DNA of 64,000 bases from Chrysemys picta bellii. Taxonomy: Eukaryota > Chordata > Testudines > Emydidae. Under the pieces are notes generated by a model, which saw only the letters and a list, made by a program, of their open reading frames with translations, searched no databases and was not told the origin of the DNA. This document shows, one piece after another, positions 10,803 to 22,715 of this stretch. The stretch covers positions 113,618,421 through 113,682,420 of the forward strand of contig NC_088792.1 of the NCBI RefSeq assembly GCF_011386835.1, written 5' to 3'. The position numbers and the translations under genes are program-made. Each line of letters opens with the position of its first letter. The first letter of the stretch is position 1.

Positions 10803-11765
10803 ACTATTTCCTGTCTCTACAAAGATGCTCTGGGAGGAATGCAGCAATTAATTTGGGCGGATAAGATTTTTTTTTAATAGATCTTGTATACACACAATGT
10901 TTTCCACCTGCTACATCTTATATCTCCCAGCTTCTATTCAGCCTGTAGTGTTTTATATTAGACTTACCATAATATGCTTATTTTATGATTTTTTTCCTTT
11001 AACTGGACCTAGATTCATCAGACCAGGTGAGCTGTAAGTCTGGAGAGCTGTAAGTAAGGGGACTGGCAGACTTTTATGCTTCTGTGTGAGCCTCCTTGGT
11101 ATCTGAGGCCAGATTTTTAAAGGTATTTAGAGACCTCATGGGATTTTCAAAAAATGCCTAGATGTGTGGCTATTGGCAGTTAGGTGCCTAGGTACTTTAG
11201 GTACCAAAATACCTTTACAGATCTGCCCCCTGCAGCCTAATTCTATTCTATTGAAGGCAAAACTGCTATTGGTTACATCTGGAACAGGATTTGTTTCTTG
11301 GAGAGGAGTCCTTGCTCATTAGCTGAATCCTTTGCCCTTGTCTTGGTATAGTCAGCAGATATGAACAGGAAAATTAACTCCCTCACTTCTGAATCCAGTG
11401 TAAAGCCTTTGGACTTTATTATATGTGGTTATTGCCCCAGCCACAATGGTAATAATTGTTCAAAATATTAAAAAACTAACAGAACACATTATCTAATAAG
11501 TAAATTTGGAATATCTTGTGGACCGAGGCAGTGGCTCAGCAAGGCATACAAGCACATACCTAACTTAAAGTATGTGCATAGCCCCATTTAATACAATGAA
11601 GTCACAGGGATTACACACATACATATAGTTGGGTACATGCTTAAGTACATTGCTGAACCAGGGCCAGAGTTAACCAAGAAGGAGAATGTACATACAAGTC
11701 ACATCAGTGTAAGAGCATTTTTTGTTCATTCTCTTCGCTGTCTGACTGGAAGTAAGATACAAATA
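10803..11765. other. No gene; one palindromic repeat inside
   Basis: Apart from the palindrome at 11107-11230 this stretch shows nothing that I recognise. Confidence 0.35.
11107..11230. repeat. Palindromic repeat, AGGTGCCTA type
   Basis: The left flank GGCCAGATTTTTAAAGGTAT is the approximate reverse complement of the right flank ATACCTTTACAGATCTGCCC. It belongs to the same class as 15738-15831 and 20831-20920. Confidence 0.6.
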
Positions 11766-11955
11766 GAGCTGGTCAGGAATTTTTCCAATGAAATGTTTTT
11801 TCCTTGGATAATGTGGATTCATCAAATCTGAAATGTTTTGTAGAAACGTTTTGGTTTCAACTACCTTCCATGAAAAAAAGGTAGGATTCTGATGGAACTG
11901 AATTGAAAACTCCTTCAAAATGTTGGACTTTCCTGCAGAACTGAAATTTCATGTC
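11766..11955. repeat. AT-rich dispersed repeat, GAGCTGGTCA type, copy 1
   Basis: It begins AGAGCTGGTCAGGAATTTTT and continues with many GAAA/TTTC-type words. Related starts occur at about 18537 and 29908. The class is unknown. Confidence 0.4.
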
Positions 11956-12854
11956 TCAACTAGCTTTAGATGCAAACCAGCTGTAGTTTAGCTGTAAGTG
12001 AACGTTTGGACTCAAATTTCATAAGCACATCTGTCAATTTAACAACAAAGTCAGATTTATTACATATATTAGCTATATGTATGGGTACCTTTAGCAAAAC
12101 AGCAATTCTTTCCCTCCTTTCCTTTCCTGGTAGCATAAGGGAAGGGTTGAATTTTCTGTTAATAATTGGAGCTGCTTTCACTCATGTGAGTCTGCCCCAT
12201 TGTTGCTGGCAGATGAGAAGTATAGTACAGGCTTTATAAAAGCCTGAGTAGTATGATACTATGTATACTCTGCTGCAGTGTACAAAGGAGTCTTACAAAT
12301 TGAAACAATTTCCTACCATGAGTGCTGAGATTTTCAAAAGCACAGTTTCCCCCCTGCAGCATGATAAAGCTTTTCAATATTAATGAAATGACTTACAGTA
12401 AATTTACTGAATGCCGAACTTAAACCATAAACAGCTCACACGAGCATTCAGAGATAAGACGCCTTAACAGATGAGGCTACTGCTGGGCCTGTTCCTGGGA
12501 GTTGCACATGTTCAGCACCTCTCAGGACCAGACATTTGGACCAGATTCTGGTCAGCTCCTATACAGAAGCCCAAGGTGGGCTGAGCAAAGGCAAGATTCC
12601 CCGTCATCTTTCATTGCTTTTAGGTTGGCAAGAATTTCAACAGGGCACATGCTTCCTTTTAGTGCTCCCTATTGCTGTGATTGGTACCCAAGCAAGGGAA
12701 AAGCCAAGAGTCACATGAGATGGACTCTGGCTCCACCCCACTCCTTTTAACCAGCAAAGTGGGGTGAATTCAGAGTAGGGGAGTATGCTACATCCTTTTT
12801 CAGAATCAGTTCCGTGAGCCTGAATGGTTCTCTGAAATCACCCACTCAATGTGC

Positions 12855-13598
12855 AGTGGCAGTCAAAAAAGGAAACAAGGGAATCATTAAGAAAGGGCTA
12901 GATAATAAGACAGAAAATATCATATTGCCTCTATATAAATCCATGGTACGCGCACATCTTAAACACTGTGTGCAGATGTGGTCGCCCCATCTCAGAAAAG
13001 ACATATTGGACTTGGAAAAGGTTCGGAAAAGGGCAAAAAAAATAATTAAGGGTACGGAACGGCTGCCATATGAGGAGAGATTAATGAGACTGGGGCTTTT
13101 CAGCTTGGAAAAGAGACGACTAAGTGGGGGATATGAGAGAGGTCTATAAAATCATGACTGGTGTGGAGAAAGTAAATAAGGAAGTGTTATTTACTTCTTC
13201 TCATAACAGAAGAACTAGAGGCCCCCAAATGAAATTAATAGGCAGCAGGTTTGAAACAAACAAAAAAGTATTTTTTCACATAACGCACAGTCAACCTGTG
13301 GAACTCCTTGCCAGAGGATGTTGTGAAGGCCCAGACTATAACAGGGTTCAAAAAAGAACTAGATACATTCATGGAGGATAGGTCTATCAATGGCTATTAG
13401 CCAGGTTGGGCAAGGATGGTGTCCCTAGCCTCTGTTTGCCAGAAGCTGGGAATGGGTGACAGGGGATGGATCACTTGATGATTATCTGTTCTGTTCATTC
13501 CTTCTCGGGCACCTGGCATTGGCCACTGTCGGAAGACAGGATACTTGACTAGATGGACCTTTGGTCTGACCCTGTATGGCTGTTATGTTCTTATGTTC
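12855..13598 (+). mobile_element. CR1 LINE, 3' end, 5'-truncated
   Basis: The 5' part reads the C-terminal end of CR1 ORF2 (for example LPLYKSMVRAHLKHCVQMW and YEERLMRLGLFSLEKRRL), with a frameshift near 13125 between LSGG and the continuation [14 protein letters not shown]. The 3' UTR follows, with GACCTTTGGTCTGACCCTGT, and the element ends in the octamer-type tail GTTATGTTCTTATGTTC typical of CR1. The orientation is plus. Confidence 0.93.
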
Positions 13599-13811
13599 AC
13601 TTGGTAAGAGCTTGGATCTCCATTGTTACAGTAAGTGGCAGATGATAGGTGGACAATTAATGTATTTTTTAATTAAACAGCAATGTTTCTCTATATACTT
13701 CAGTAATACTCTTGATTTACAGATGCTTCAGGTTTTTGTTTAATTTTGAATGTGTGGGTAAAAATAATAGTAATTAAGGACTTAGCTTCCAATGGGAAAG
13801 AAATGCTAGGA

Positions 13812-13960
13812 AAGTAGGAGTTGCATTACAAGATCAGACAGACCCAGGGTCCATCTAGTCAGCGTCCTGTTTCTGAGCCTGGCCAGCACCAGATTCTTTA
13901 GAGAAGGGTGCCAGAAATCGTGCATTGGAGGCAGTTATGGAATAACCTGCTCATACAAAT
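13812..13960 (-). mobile_element. CR1 3'-end fragment, old
   Basis: The words CAGACCCAGGGTCCATCTAG and TTATGGAATAACCTG match the antisense of CR1 3' UTRs. It is much more diverged than the neighbouring plus-strand copy. Confidence 0.6.
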
Positions 13961-14334
13961 AGCTTATGTGTTGTGCCGAGATGATTATGGAAACAACTAA
14001 ATAATAAAAGGATCAATTACTTCCTGGTAAACCAGGTGGAGCTGGAAACATTAATCACACTGGAAGAAATCATGGAAACAAAGAATGTAGATGAAGATTA
14101 CTGCTTCATTCAAGAGCATCTTTCTGTACTACGCATATTTAAGGGGCTAATTTAATTATTTTTATTTATCTAATGCCTAATGTGTAGCCATAGCCACACA
14201 TATATTATGCAGGACATAAATTAGGCACAAGGAGAGTTAATGGAATAGATTGATACAAAGGAAGATCACTGAAAAACAACATCCTTGGTAAAACTATAAA
14301 TGAACCTTTTCAGAGGTCCACCATTAATCTAGAT

Positions 14335-14972
14335 CAGTGGTTCTCAAACTTTTTTTCGCGGACCACTTGAAAATTGCTGAGGATCTTGGCGGACCACTTA
14401 ATGATCTTTCCAAGTGTTGTTTGTACCGTTTGCTAACTATTGTAAAGCATTTTGGATAAAAGCGCTATACTGAAAAAAACAATAAACGTTATTTTGTTCT
14501 ACAAATAAAAGCACAACTCATATTTTAATGTCAGTAGTCTTACCTTTCTAATGCGATGGATGTGCCCTCTCTCCCCTGCCCCAGCAGCCACAGAGCTGAG
14601 GCTGGGAAGGAGGGCAGTCTCTCCCCGGCAGCCGCAGCCCTGGAGCTGGGGAAAGTTGCCTCTTTCTCTGGCTGCCGCAGCCTTGCATGCCCCAAATTCC
14701 CCCCATTCCCTCTTCTCACCCCACTGCCCCCTCCCCACCTACCCGCTATTCCCCCCAAGGCCACCACCTCACCTTACATGTGCATCTTCTCCAGGGTCCA
14801 GCACCTAATTGGTGGAGCCATGCCTGCGCGGCTCCACCAATTAGGTGAGTGACCCTTCATTCTCTCGTGTGTGGCCACCCAGGCATACACCTTAGAAGGA
14901 ACTATCTGTGGAACACCGGAATGGAACTCGCGGACCACTGGTGGTCTGCGGACCACAGTTTGAGAACCTCTG
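14335..14972. mobile_element. hAT MITE with 8-bp target duplication
   Basis: The left end CAGTGGTTCTCAAACTTTTT and the right end AGTTTGAGAACCTCTG are inverted repeats of the widespread CAGTGGTTCTCAAAC hAT group. The flanks ATCTAGAT (14327-14334) and ATCTAGAC (14973-14980) agree at 7 of 8 positions. The sub-terminal words GCGGACCACTT and GTGGTCTGCGGACCAC are also inverted. There is no transposase. The interior holds a GC-rich insert and a perfect hairpin at 14802-14847. Confidence 0.88.
14802..14847. repeat. Perfect 18-bp hairpin
   Basis: CACCTAATTGGTGGAGCC (14802-14819) is the exact reverse complement of GGCTCCACCAATTAGGTG (14830-14847), with a 10-base loop. It lies inside the hAT MITE. Confidence 0.9.
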
Positions 14973-15551
14973 ATCTAGACTATTAAAATTGGCTGAAAAT
15001 AGCAGAGTGCTGGGGAAAAGTGAGCCCTCCTCCTTTACTTACACATGAAGTAGTCAGTGAGAAAAAGCTTCATCTGCTTAAATCCTTGAGTCTAACTCGT
15101 AATGAGTGATGCACATAGATATTTGGTAACAAAGGCCGCAGGCACAGAAAAGCGGCTTCAAGATTCTGTTAGTTAGGTTAGAGAGGTTACCCAGTGCTGT
15201 TACCTACATTCCATCCCCTTTAACTGCCTCGCCCTGTGTGCTTTACCAAGGCAGAGCTCTGAGATAAGAGATCTTGATGGGAGCTGTAAATGAGGGAGGA
15301 GTGAACTTGTTGGTCAAGATTTTTCAAAAATAGGGGTCTAAAGTTAGGCTTGTTAAACTCATATTTAGGTGCCTAAATACATGATCTGATTTTCAGAAGT
15401 GCTGACCACCCTGCAGCCCATCCTTTTTAAAAATTGTACCATTATTTTAATATAGAGCTGTACGTGTACATGGTGGTGACCAGTAAACTGGGCCAAACTA
15501 GCTCTGCAATGGAGACTTGCAGCATGACTTCTATGGCTCAAAAAAAGGAGG

Positions 15552-15895
15552 TCATTTGGGCCCAGCTTTTAAAAGATATTTAGGTGTTGCACCACTCGGT
15601 GTTGCAAGGCCTAAGTGACTTAGGAGCCTGAGTCATTTTCAAAAGTGATTTTGGCGCTTAAGAGACCAAGTCTCAGTGAAAGGCTAAATGCCTAAATCAC
15701 TTTTGAAAATGAGAGAAAGGCTCCTACGTGACTTAGCCCAGATCCTGAAAGATATTTGGGTGCCTAATGCCCATTGATTTCAATGGGAATTAGCTACCTA
15801 AAAAAAAAACACCTTTGAAGGTTGGGCCTTACGGCATGTAACATGGAGTGGAACAATGCCTAAATACCTTTAAAAATCTGGGTCTTGGGCCGTGG
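15552..15895. repeat. Nested palindromic repeats
   Basis: There are two stacked palindromes. In 15611-15734, AAGTGACTTAGGAGCC and TCATTTTCAAAAGTGATTT pair with AATCACTTTTGAAAATGA and GGCTCCTACGTGACTTA. In 15738-15831, the centre CCCATTGATTTCAATGGG (15770-15787) is flanked by CAGATCCTGAAAGATATTTG and ACACCTTTGAAGGTTGGGCC. A third partial unit ends near 15890. Confidence 0.75.
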
Positions 15896-16384
15896 CTCTC
15901 CTTGACTTTTCTGAAGATCCTGGAAATGAAATACAGAGGAAGTAACCCTGGAAAGGAAAAATCCTTCTCCAGTGGAAGGGAAGTATAATAATGGTAGTGC
16001 CTGAAGACATGAACTGGTAATGATCCATGTGGCTGTTTGCCCAAACTGCAAAGAGAGAGATTATAACAGCATGGCTGAGTAGTAATTTAGGATCATATAT
16101 GTATCTTTATATTAGGGCTGTCAAGCGATTAAAAAATTAATCGCGATTAATCACACGATTCGCTGTTAAACAATAATAGAATACCATTTATTTAAATATT
16201 TTTGGATGTTTTCTACATTTTCGAATATATTGATTTCAATTACAACACAGAATACAAAGTGTACAGTGCTCACTTTATATTTATTTTTTATTACAAATAT
16301 TTGCATTGTAAAAAACAAAAAATAGTATTTTTCAATTCACCTAATACAAGTACTGTAGTGCAATCTCTATCATGAAAGTTGAAC

Positions 16385-16945
16385 TTACAAATGTAGAATT
16401 GTGTACAAAAAATAACTGCATTCAAAAATAAAACAACGTAAAACTTTAGAGCCTACAAGTCCACTCAGTCCTACTTCAGCCAATCGCTCAGACAAACAAG
16501 TTTGGTTACAATTTGCAGGAGATGCTGCTGCCCGCTTCTTGGTTACAATGTCACCTGAAAGTGAGAACAGGCGTTCGCATGGCACTGTTGTAGCTGGAGT
16601 CATAAGATATTTACGTGCCAGATGTGCTAAAGATTCATATATTCCCTCATGCTTTGACCACCATACCAGAGGGCATGTGTCCATGCTGATGACGGGTTCT
16701 GCTCGATAACAATCCAAAGCAGTGGGGACTGACGCATGTTCATTTTCATATCTGAGTCAGATGCCTCTAGCAGAAGGTTGATTTTCTTTTTTTGGTGGTT
16801 CAGGTTCTGTAGTTTCCACATTGGATTGTTGCTCTTTTAAGACTTCTGAAAGCATGCTCCACACCCCATCCCTCTCAGATTTTGGACGGCACTTCAGATT
16901 CTTAAACCTTGGGTTGAGTGCTGTAGCTATCTTTAGAAATCTCAC
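16385..16945 (-). pseudogene. hAT transposase C-terminal part (left arm)
   Basis: Minus-strand fragments in more than one frame read the C-terminal half of a ZBED-like hAT transposase. They include ALNPRFKNLK, then the dimerisation-domain run LARKYLMTPATTVPCERLFS followed by LSGDIVTKKRA. The frame breaks at least twice (near 16640-16720 and 16760-16820). The hAT dimerisation domain packs transposase monomers together. No N-terminal BED finger or first catalytic residues are present, so no active enzyme can be made from this copy. Confidence 0.85.
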
Positions 16946-17144
16946 GTTGGTATCTTTTTTGTCAAATTTGCTGCGAAAGTGTTCTTAAAATGAACAACAT
17001 GTGCTGGGTCATCAACCGAGACTGCTATAACATAAAATATATGGCAGAATGTGGGTAAAACAGAACAGGAGACATACAATTCTCCTCCAAGGAGTTCAGT
17101 CACAAATATAATTAATGCATTACTTCTTTAACAAGCATCATCAG

Positions 17145-17417
17145 CATGGAAGCATGTCCTCTGGAACGGTGGCTGAAGCATGAAGGGGCATACAAATGTT
17201 TAGCATATCTGGCACGTCAATGCCAGCTACAACAGTGCCATGCGAATGCCTGTTCTCACTTTCAGGTAATATTGTAAATAAGAAGCAGGCAGCATCTTTT
17301 CCTGCAAATTGTAACCAAACTTGTTTGTCTGAGCGATTGGCTGAACAAGAAGTAGATCTGAGTGGACTTGTAGGCACTGAAGGTTTATATTGTTTTGTTT
17401 TGAGTGCAGTTATGTAA
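17145..17417 (+). pseudogene. hAT transposase C-terminal part (right arm, inverted)
   Basis: The plus strand again reads the dimerisation domain (TTVPCECLFSLSGNIVNKKQ), with a frameshift or deletion just before it compared with the left arm. This is the second, inverted copy of the same 3' region. It is slightly more diverged from an intact frame than the left arm. Confidence 0.82.
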
Positions 17418-17752
17418 CCAAAAAAATCTATATTTGTAAATTGCACTTTCAAAACAAAGAGATTGCACTTCAGTATTTATCTGATATGAACTGAAAAATA
17501 CTATTTCTTTTGTTTATCATTTTTACAGTGCAAATATTTGTAGTCAAAATAATAATATAAAGTGAGCACTGTACACTTTGTAGTCTGTATTGTAATAGAA
17601 ATCAATATATTTGAAAATGTAGAAAAACATCCAAAAATATTTAATACATTTCAGTTGGTATTCTATTTTTAACAGTGCAATTAATTGTGATTAATTTTTT
17701 TTTAGTTAATCGCATGAGTTAACCTTGATTAATCAACAGCCCTACTTTATAT

Positions 17753-20639
17753 ATTTATAGTTAAAAATAAACTACAAAAAGCCCCACTGCATCAATGCAA
17801 TGTTTTATTGTCAGCATGAGGCCAAACACCAGCTGACCCCCTTACTTGTTTATTGTCCCTCTTTCTCCATAACTTCTGTTTGTTCTTTATTATTTTACTT
17901 TTTAAAGAGTAAGATATTTTTGGGGCAGGCGCTGAGACTACTCTTGGGTTTGTGCAGCACCTAGCACACCATGGCAACAGGCAACAAAGAATAATGGGTG
18001 GGCTTTTTCAATAGCATCCAAGTGGTTTGTTGGCACAAGTCTCATTGACTTGCAGTGGGATTTGTGCTGCTACATAACTTCAGCACCTTTGTAAATTCCA
18101 CCCAATATTGGACAACTGCAGGAGTGAAAGCCTGGCCCCATTGAACTAAATGAAGGCTGGCTTTCACCTCAAGTATCTATATAATAAAGTCCATACATCT
18201 AGTCATTCCCTTTACATTCTCATAGTAGATTTCTGCAACTCAGTCAATCTATTATCTTGCAAATATCATCTTGGCTTGTTTCCCTTAAGGTACAATGCCC
18301 ACAGACAAAGAAGAATATTTTCTGATCCAGAAAGAGTGCCTCCTGAGTTACAGAATGTACCTTGGCGCTCACTTGTCTGTTCACATAGGTCATGGTCATC
18401 TTGTAACAAAAACAAAAAATGTTCATCTTTGAAGCCCACCTGGTCCAAAGTTCCAGGCAATTAAAGCAGCTGATTGTTATTATTTTACTGTCTGTTTTCC
18501 CGGAACAGAGATTAAACCCACAGAACTCTTCACATTAGAGTTGGTCAGAGAAATTTTGATGAAACCATAGTTAATGGAACTGCTTGCTCCGATGAAGACT
18601 GATGTGCTTCAATTTTGCCAGCATTTGGCATGAAAACTGGAGAAAAAGTTCTGACAATGTGGAAACATCCCATTTTGACACTTTCTGAAACATTTCAATT
18701 GTTCACCTTTTTGTTTTTATTTTGTAGGCTATTATATATTAGAATAGACTATGACATTTAAGAAGTTGGAGTCAAAATTGAAACACTTAGCTCAACTCAT
18801 TCCCTCCCCCAGAATTTTCCTCTGTGGAGAATTTCAAAATGTTTGAGTTTTCGTTCCTATTTGGAATAAAACCAGATGTCAAAATCCTTTGCAAAATGGG
18901 ACTTCCATCCTCTGCACAACTCTGTTCCTCATCCTTTCAAACGGGCATCTATTACGAAGACAAAATGCCATGCCTTATTGCCACTCTATTTCTGGCAGTT
19001 TTTCCAGCTTAAGTAATTCAGCGAAGCTCGCCTTAAGCAACCACCCAAGGGACTTGCAAATATCTGTTGCCCAGTCGAGGTGGCCTTTGATTAAAGGTTG
19101 AACAAAATGGTTCTGGATTTCTTGGGGGAAATTCTTCAGTGGTTGCTTAAGAGAGGTGTTCCCTAGTTGAGGTGGATCCACTTCATTAGCCACCAGATGT
19201 TTGCTTTGAATAGGGACAGTGCAGTGTGCCACCACCTCCTTGATTTGAACACAGATTGCTCAGACTCAGTGATTTATTTTTTACTCTTTTTTATTGCAGG
19301 CATGAATACAGAAACAGGTAAACAGCTGAGCCGTAAAAGCCTCTCTCAAGCCATGTTTCAACTAAAATGTCATTGTGCTCCGGCTCTTGATACAGGCTGC
19401 TGCTCGGCTGTAACAAGATGATGTCAGCAACCTTGGCTGGTGCTGCCACCCAGCAGCAATGACAGCAGCTGCCAGAGAAGTGTTCCCCTCCCCATGTCAT
19501 ATGAGAATTTCTTTACGGCACTTAACTTTACAAAACACAGTTGTAGGGCTGATCTTACATGCAATCAACAGATCAGTCTCAGTATATTTATTGCAAACGC
19601 CTTGAACAGCAGGACATCAAAAATGAAATAACAATATTCCATTGTATAATTACAAAGAGTAGATGTTTGTAACCAGTGGACCAGAGATATATCCAGGGGA
19701 AAAAATGAAAATGAAGGATTTCCGTAAACAGTACAAATAAAACACGATGCTGCCTCCACCAAAGCATTTCACCCAGTTGCCTGCTCTGTTTGAAGTGGCT
19801 GAGTTGGCAAACTCTTGCAGGGGAAACACAAACCCCTGAAGTGAAGACTTTAAGGAGTAACTGATTTTTAAACATTGTCTCTCAGGATATAAATATGGTT
19901 GTAATATCAAAGGCTATACATACTGTATCTTCTGATACTGATTAAGGACATTAAACAATGTTTCCAAAGAAAACTTGGCCATTTTGAAACATTGAAACAT
20001 GCAGTTCATTTTAGGAGGTCAAATGGGTACCCACACAGGAAAAAAAAAATCCTGTTTGGGTTCTGTGAGAGATTGCAACATGGGAAAATACTTGTTTAGC
20101 CATTACATAGCCATTGCCTAGCTTTTGAAACAACTAATTTTACTTTTGCTGCGATCATCAAAACATGAAGCTGTGTGTTGCCACCTAAACAAAGAAAATG
20201 GTTAAGGCCTCAAAGTTTTTAAACTGGGCTCTGACAGCAAAGCCATAATATCATTTGGTAAAACTGAGATTTGAGATTAAATCAACCTTCAGCAATAAAC
20301 TTTTCCCTGTGACCCCCATAGGGTTGGATTAGACCAGGATTTAAAGGTGTGTTGTTCAAAAATGTTAGCTAATGTGTCCTAATTTACATATTCTAAAAGT
20401 GCAGTGCAGGAAGGTACGGCATACTTCAACACTTGCTAACATTGTGGAGTTAAAGTCTGCAGAGAAACCTAGGTTTCAGCTGGACCAATTTAGCACGTTT
20501 ACTGCCTTGTTTACACTAGAGCTTTAGCTAATACATTCTAACAATACAGCTCTCAATCCTAGTCCAGACAAGGCTGCGTATTAAAGGTTAGATCGCACAT
20601 GGGTGAGGAATTGCTGAAGTGTGGCTAAAGGGAGTGTGC
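17753..20639. other. No gene recognised
   Basis: Mostly unique-looking DNA. A degenerate palindrome with CTCATTGACTTGCAGTGGG lies near 18033 and an AT-rich repeat near 18537. A strong plus-strand acceptor-like tract ends at about 19299 (TTTTTTATTGCAG), but no convincing exon follows. Confidence 0.35.
18537..18900. repeat. AT-rich dispersed repeat, GAGCTGGTCA type, copy 2
   Basis: It starts AGAGTTGGTCAGAGAAATTT and contains several AAAATTT and GAAACAT words like copies 1 and 3. The right boundary is uncertain. Confidence 0.35.
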
Positions 20640-20644
20640 AGGAA

Positions 20645-20830
20645 CTAAAAATATGATGGAATTGTACAAATGGAAATGAAGGTTTAATATCAGGCAAACA
20701 TTCCTAACAGCCTGTAGAATAGTCTCCTGAGGGAGGGCGTGGAAGCCCCGTTGCTTAAGACATTTAAAATTAGACTAGACAAACATCTGAGAATATACTG
20801 TGGGGAACAATCCTGCATCGGAAGGGATTA
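20645..20830 (+). mobile_element. Old CR1 3'-region fragment
   Basis: The order CTCCTGAGGGAGGGCGTGGA, AGCCCCGTTGC, then ACATTTAAAATTAGACTAGA matches the CR1 segment that encodes the last ORF2 residues and the start of the 3' UTR. It is strongly diverged and has no tail repeat. Confidence 0.6.
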
Positions 20831-20920
20831 AGGCCCAGATTATCAAAGCCATTTAGGAGCCTACCAGCCATTGAAATCAATGGGAGTTAGACACCTAAAT
20901 ACTTTTGAGGATTTGGGGCT
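20831..20920. repeat. Palindromic repeat with CCATTGA core
   Basis: The centre CCATTGAAATCAATGGG (20868-20884) is flanked by GCCCAGATTATCAAAGCCAT and ACACCTAAATACTTTTGAGG as imperfect inverted arms. Confidence 0.7.
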
Positions 20921-22584
20921 CAGTGACCTGGTAAAACTGTTCCATCTCTAATTTCCAGGAATCTAAAAAATGGAAGGTGTCCTTGTTCTTTTCTCAGCTA
21001 TTCCAAAGCATGCCCAGTCAGTTCAGATGTAGAACGGTGACAGGGCATTTTAGTGCACAGTTTCAGTTTTCCTGTTCTGAAAGTTTCAGCTTGAGAATTC
21101 TTATACACTAGGACTACCATGTTGTTCTGTACAAGACCAAACTCGTAGCTTACTTATCTGCCAGAAAAATGAATGGGCTATTCCTAGTCTGGCATTCATT
21201 CTCTCTGAATGCTTTGGTCCTTGTGAATACATTGCTTAATGCAGCTAACCAGGAGCAGGTAGCCCCAACCAAAGCAGGTTCCAGGGTTTCCAGTTGCCCA
21301 TAATAGCACTCTTGAATAAGCGCACAGCAATCCATGCAGTAGAAAAACCAGGGGAGTGTTGAAACACTGAGCTATCTTCTCAGGTCCTTTCTCCTTGATA
21401 ACCTTTGGGAGTGGCCAGCCACACATTCTTTCAAGTATCTTCACATGCAACTGATGGCTGCCTAAGAACAGGCAGGCCAGAAGCAACCGGTAGAAATGAC
21501 AGTGCAGTTTAGGTAACTCCATTCTTGGAGTTATTTTTGCTTCCTGTCTCTGAAAACAGTGGCTGCTATAGGAACATTTTCTTATTTGTCTTTAGGTTGT
21601 TCTCTTTTTATTAGTGACCAGGCAAAAATTATTTTAACCTATGGTGCCTTAGGATGGAGCTCTCCTTCCTCCACAATCCCTCTGAAGGAAGTGAGGAAAA
21701 GATTAGTGGCAGAATGAAGGCATAGTCCTTTATTCCTGGAGCATTCTTTGCCTCTGTGATTTCTTCAGAGGGAGTTAATATTCCCATTTAAAAAAAAAAA
21801 ACTTCAGATTGATGGAAATGGATGTACAAAAAGTGTGCCACCAAATCTGTTGATATCATAACTAGAAGTCTGCTATACAGTGTACCAGTTGCATTTTGAT
21901 TATGCAGCAAAGTCTATCAAGAACTCAGAAACAGATAAGCCAGACATCTGGGCACTTGTAGAGATCCATGAGCCTATTCTGTATGTTAAGCCATTTCATT
22001 ACAGGTGCATCACAGATTTCTTCCTGACACTTATGCCACTTACTTTAGTTTCATTTTATAGCTATAGAAAAAGGTTCAAAGTTACCGGACTTTAATTGAA
22101 GAGCCTTCTGTTCATTTCCTGCTCCAATGAATATAAAATAGACAAGTAATTTTCTGTCTCCAAGTTGCAATCAAGAGTCCTAAAATGCACTCAAGATTTT
22201 TCATATTAAATGACCATAACTAACGCTGATGAAAATTGAATCTTACTATACGCACTTCCTACCTTTAAAGCCAACAGGCTGGTTAAATTTAGATAAATCT
22301 ATGGTCGTTGGTACCAAATTAAGGGCATCTTTTGATTTTAACAATACTAAAAACAGGAGAATCTACTGTACAGGGTAACAGAAAAATATAGATCTTGGGC
22401 CATATAAAACACATACAAGGTTTCTGTTCAAAATCGCATGTTGTAGCTGATGATCAATTGTTGTCAGCTTTTTAAATAGTTTACTATTCTGCACTACTAA
22501 AAAAGGGAAACTATAGGAAAGTTTTATAGGAAATATGATCTATATTGTTATTATATGACCTTAATACCATAAACCAATTGTTTA
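20921..22584. other. No recognised feature
   Basis: AT-rich DNA. The open frames at 21150-21522 (minus) overlap each other and show no known domain or paired splice sites. Confidence 0.35.
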
Positions 22585-22715
22585 AGGCTCTAATCCTGCA
22601 AACACTTACATGCTTAACATTAAGTAAGGGAGTAGTCCCATTAAATTCAATGGAACCACTCAGTTGCTTGATGTAACCCTGCATGTATACACGCATGCAA
22701 GTATTTGTAGGATCA
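22585..22715. repeat. Palindromic repeat, ATCCTGCAAAC type
   Basis: The arms TAATCCTGCAAACACTTACA and GCAAGTATTTGTAGGATCA surround a centre CCCATTAAATTCAATGG (22637-22653). It has the same layout as 40428-40530. Confidence 0.65.

Larger units (their letters stand above)
16113..17744. mobile_element. hAT fold-back element with two 3' ends
   Basis: The element begins TAGGGCTGTCAAGCGATTAA and ends TTAATCAACAGCCCTA, and is flanked by a perfect 8-bp duplication CTTTATAT (16105-16112 and 17745-17752). Both arms are the 3' end of the same hAT transposon in inverted orientation. The left arm (about 16113-16695) carries the transposase C-terminus on the minus strand, and the right arm (about 17145-17744) carries it on the plus strand. 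About 450 bp separate the arms. The true 5' terminus of the parent appears to be missing. The matching duplication shows that the palindromic structure inserted as one unit or arose after insertion without loss of the ends. Confidence 0.9.

Noticed and set aside
14499..14852. Several overlapping frames on both strands
   Set aside because: They lie in the GC-rich interior of a hAT MITE and are a composition effect.
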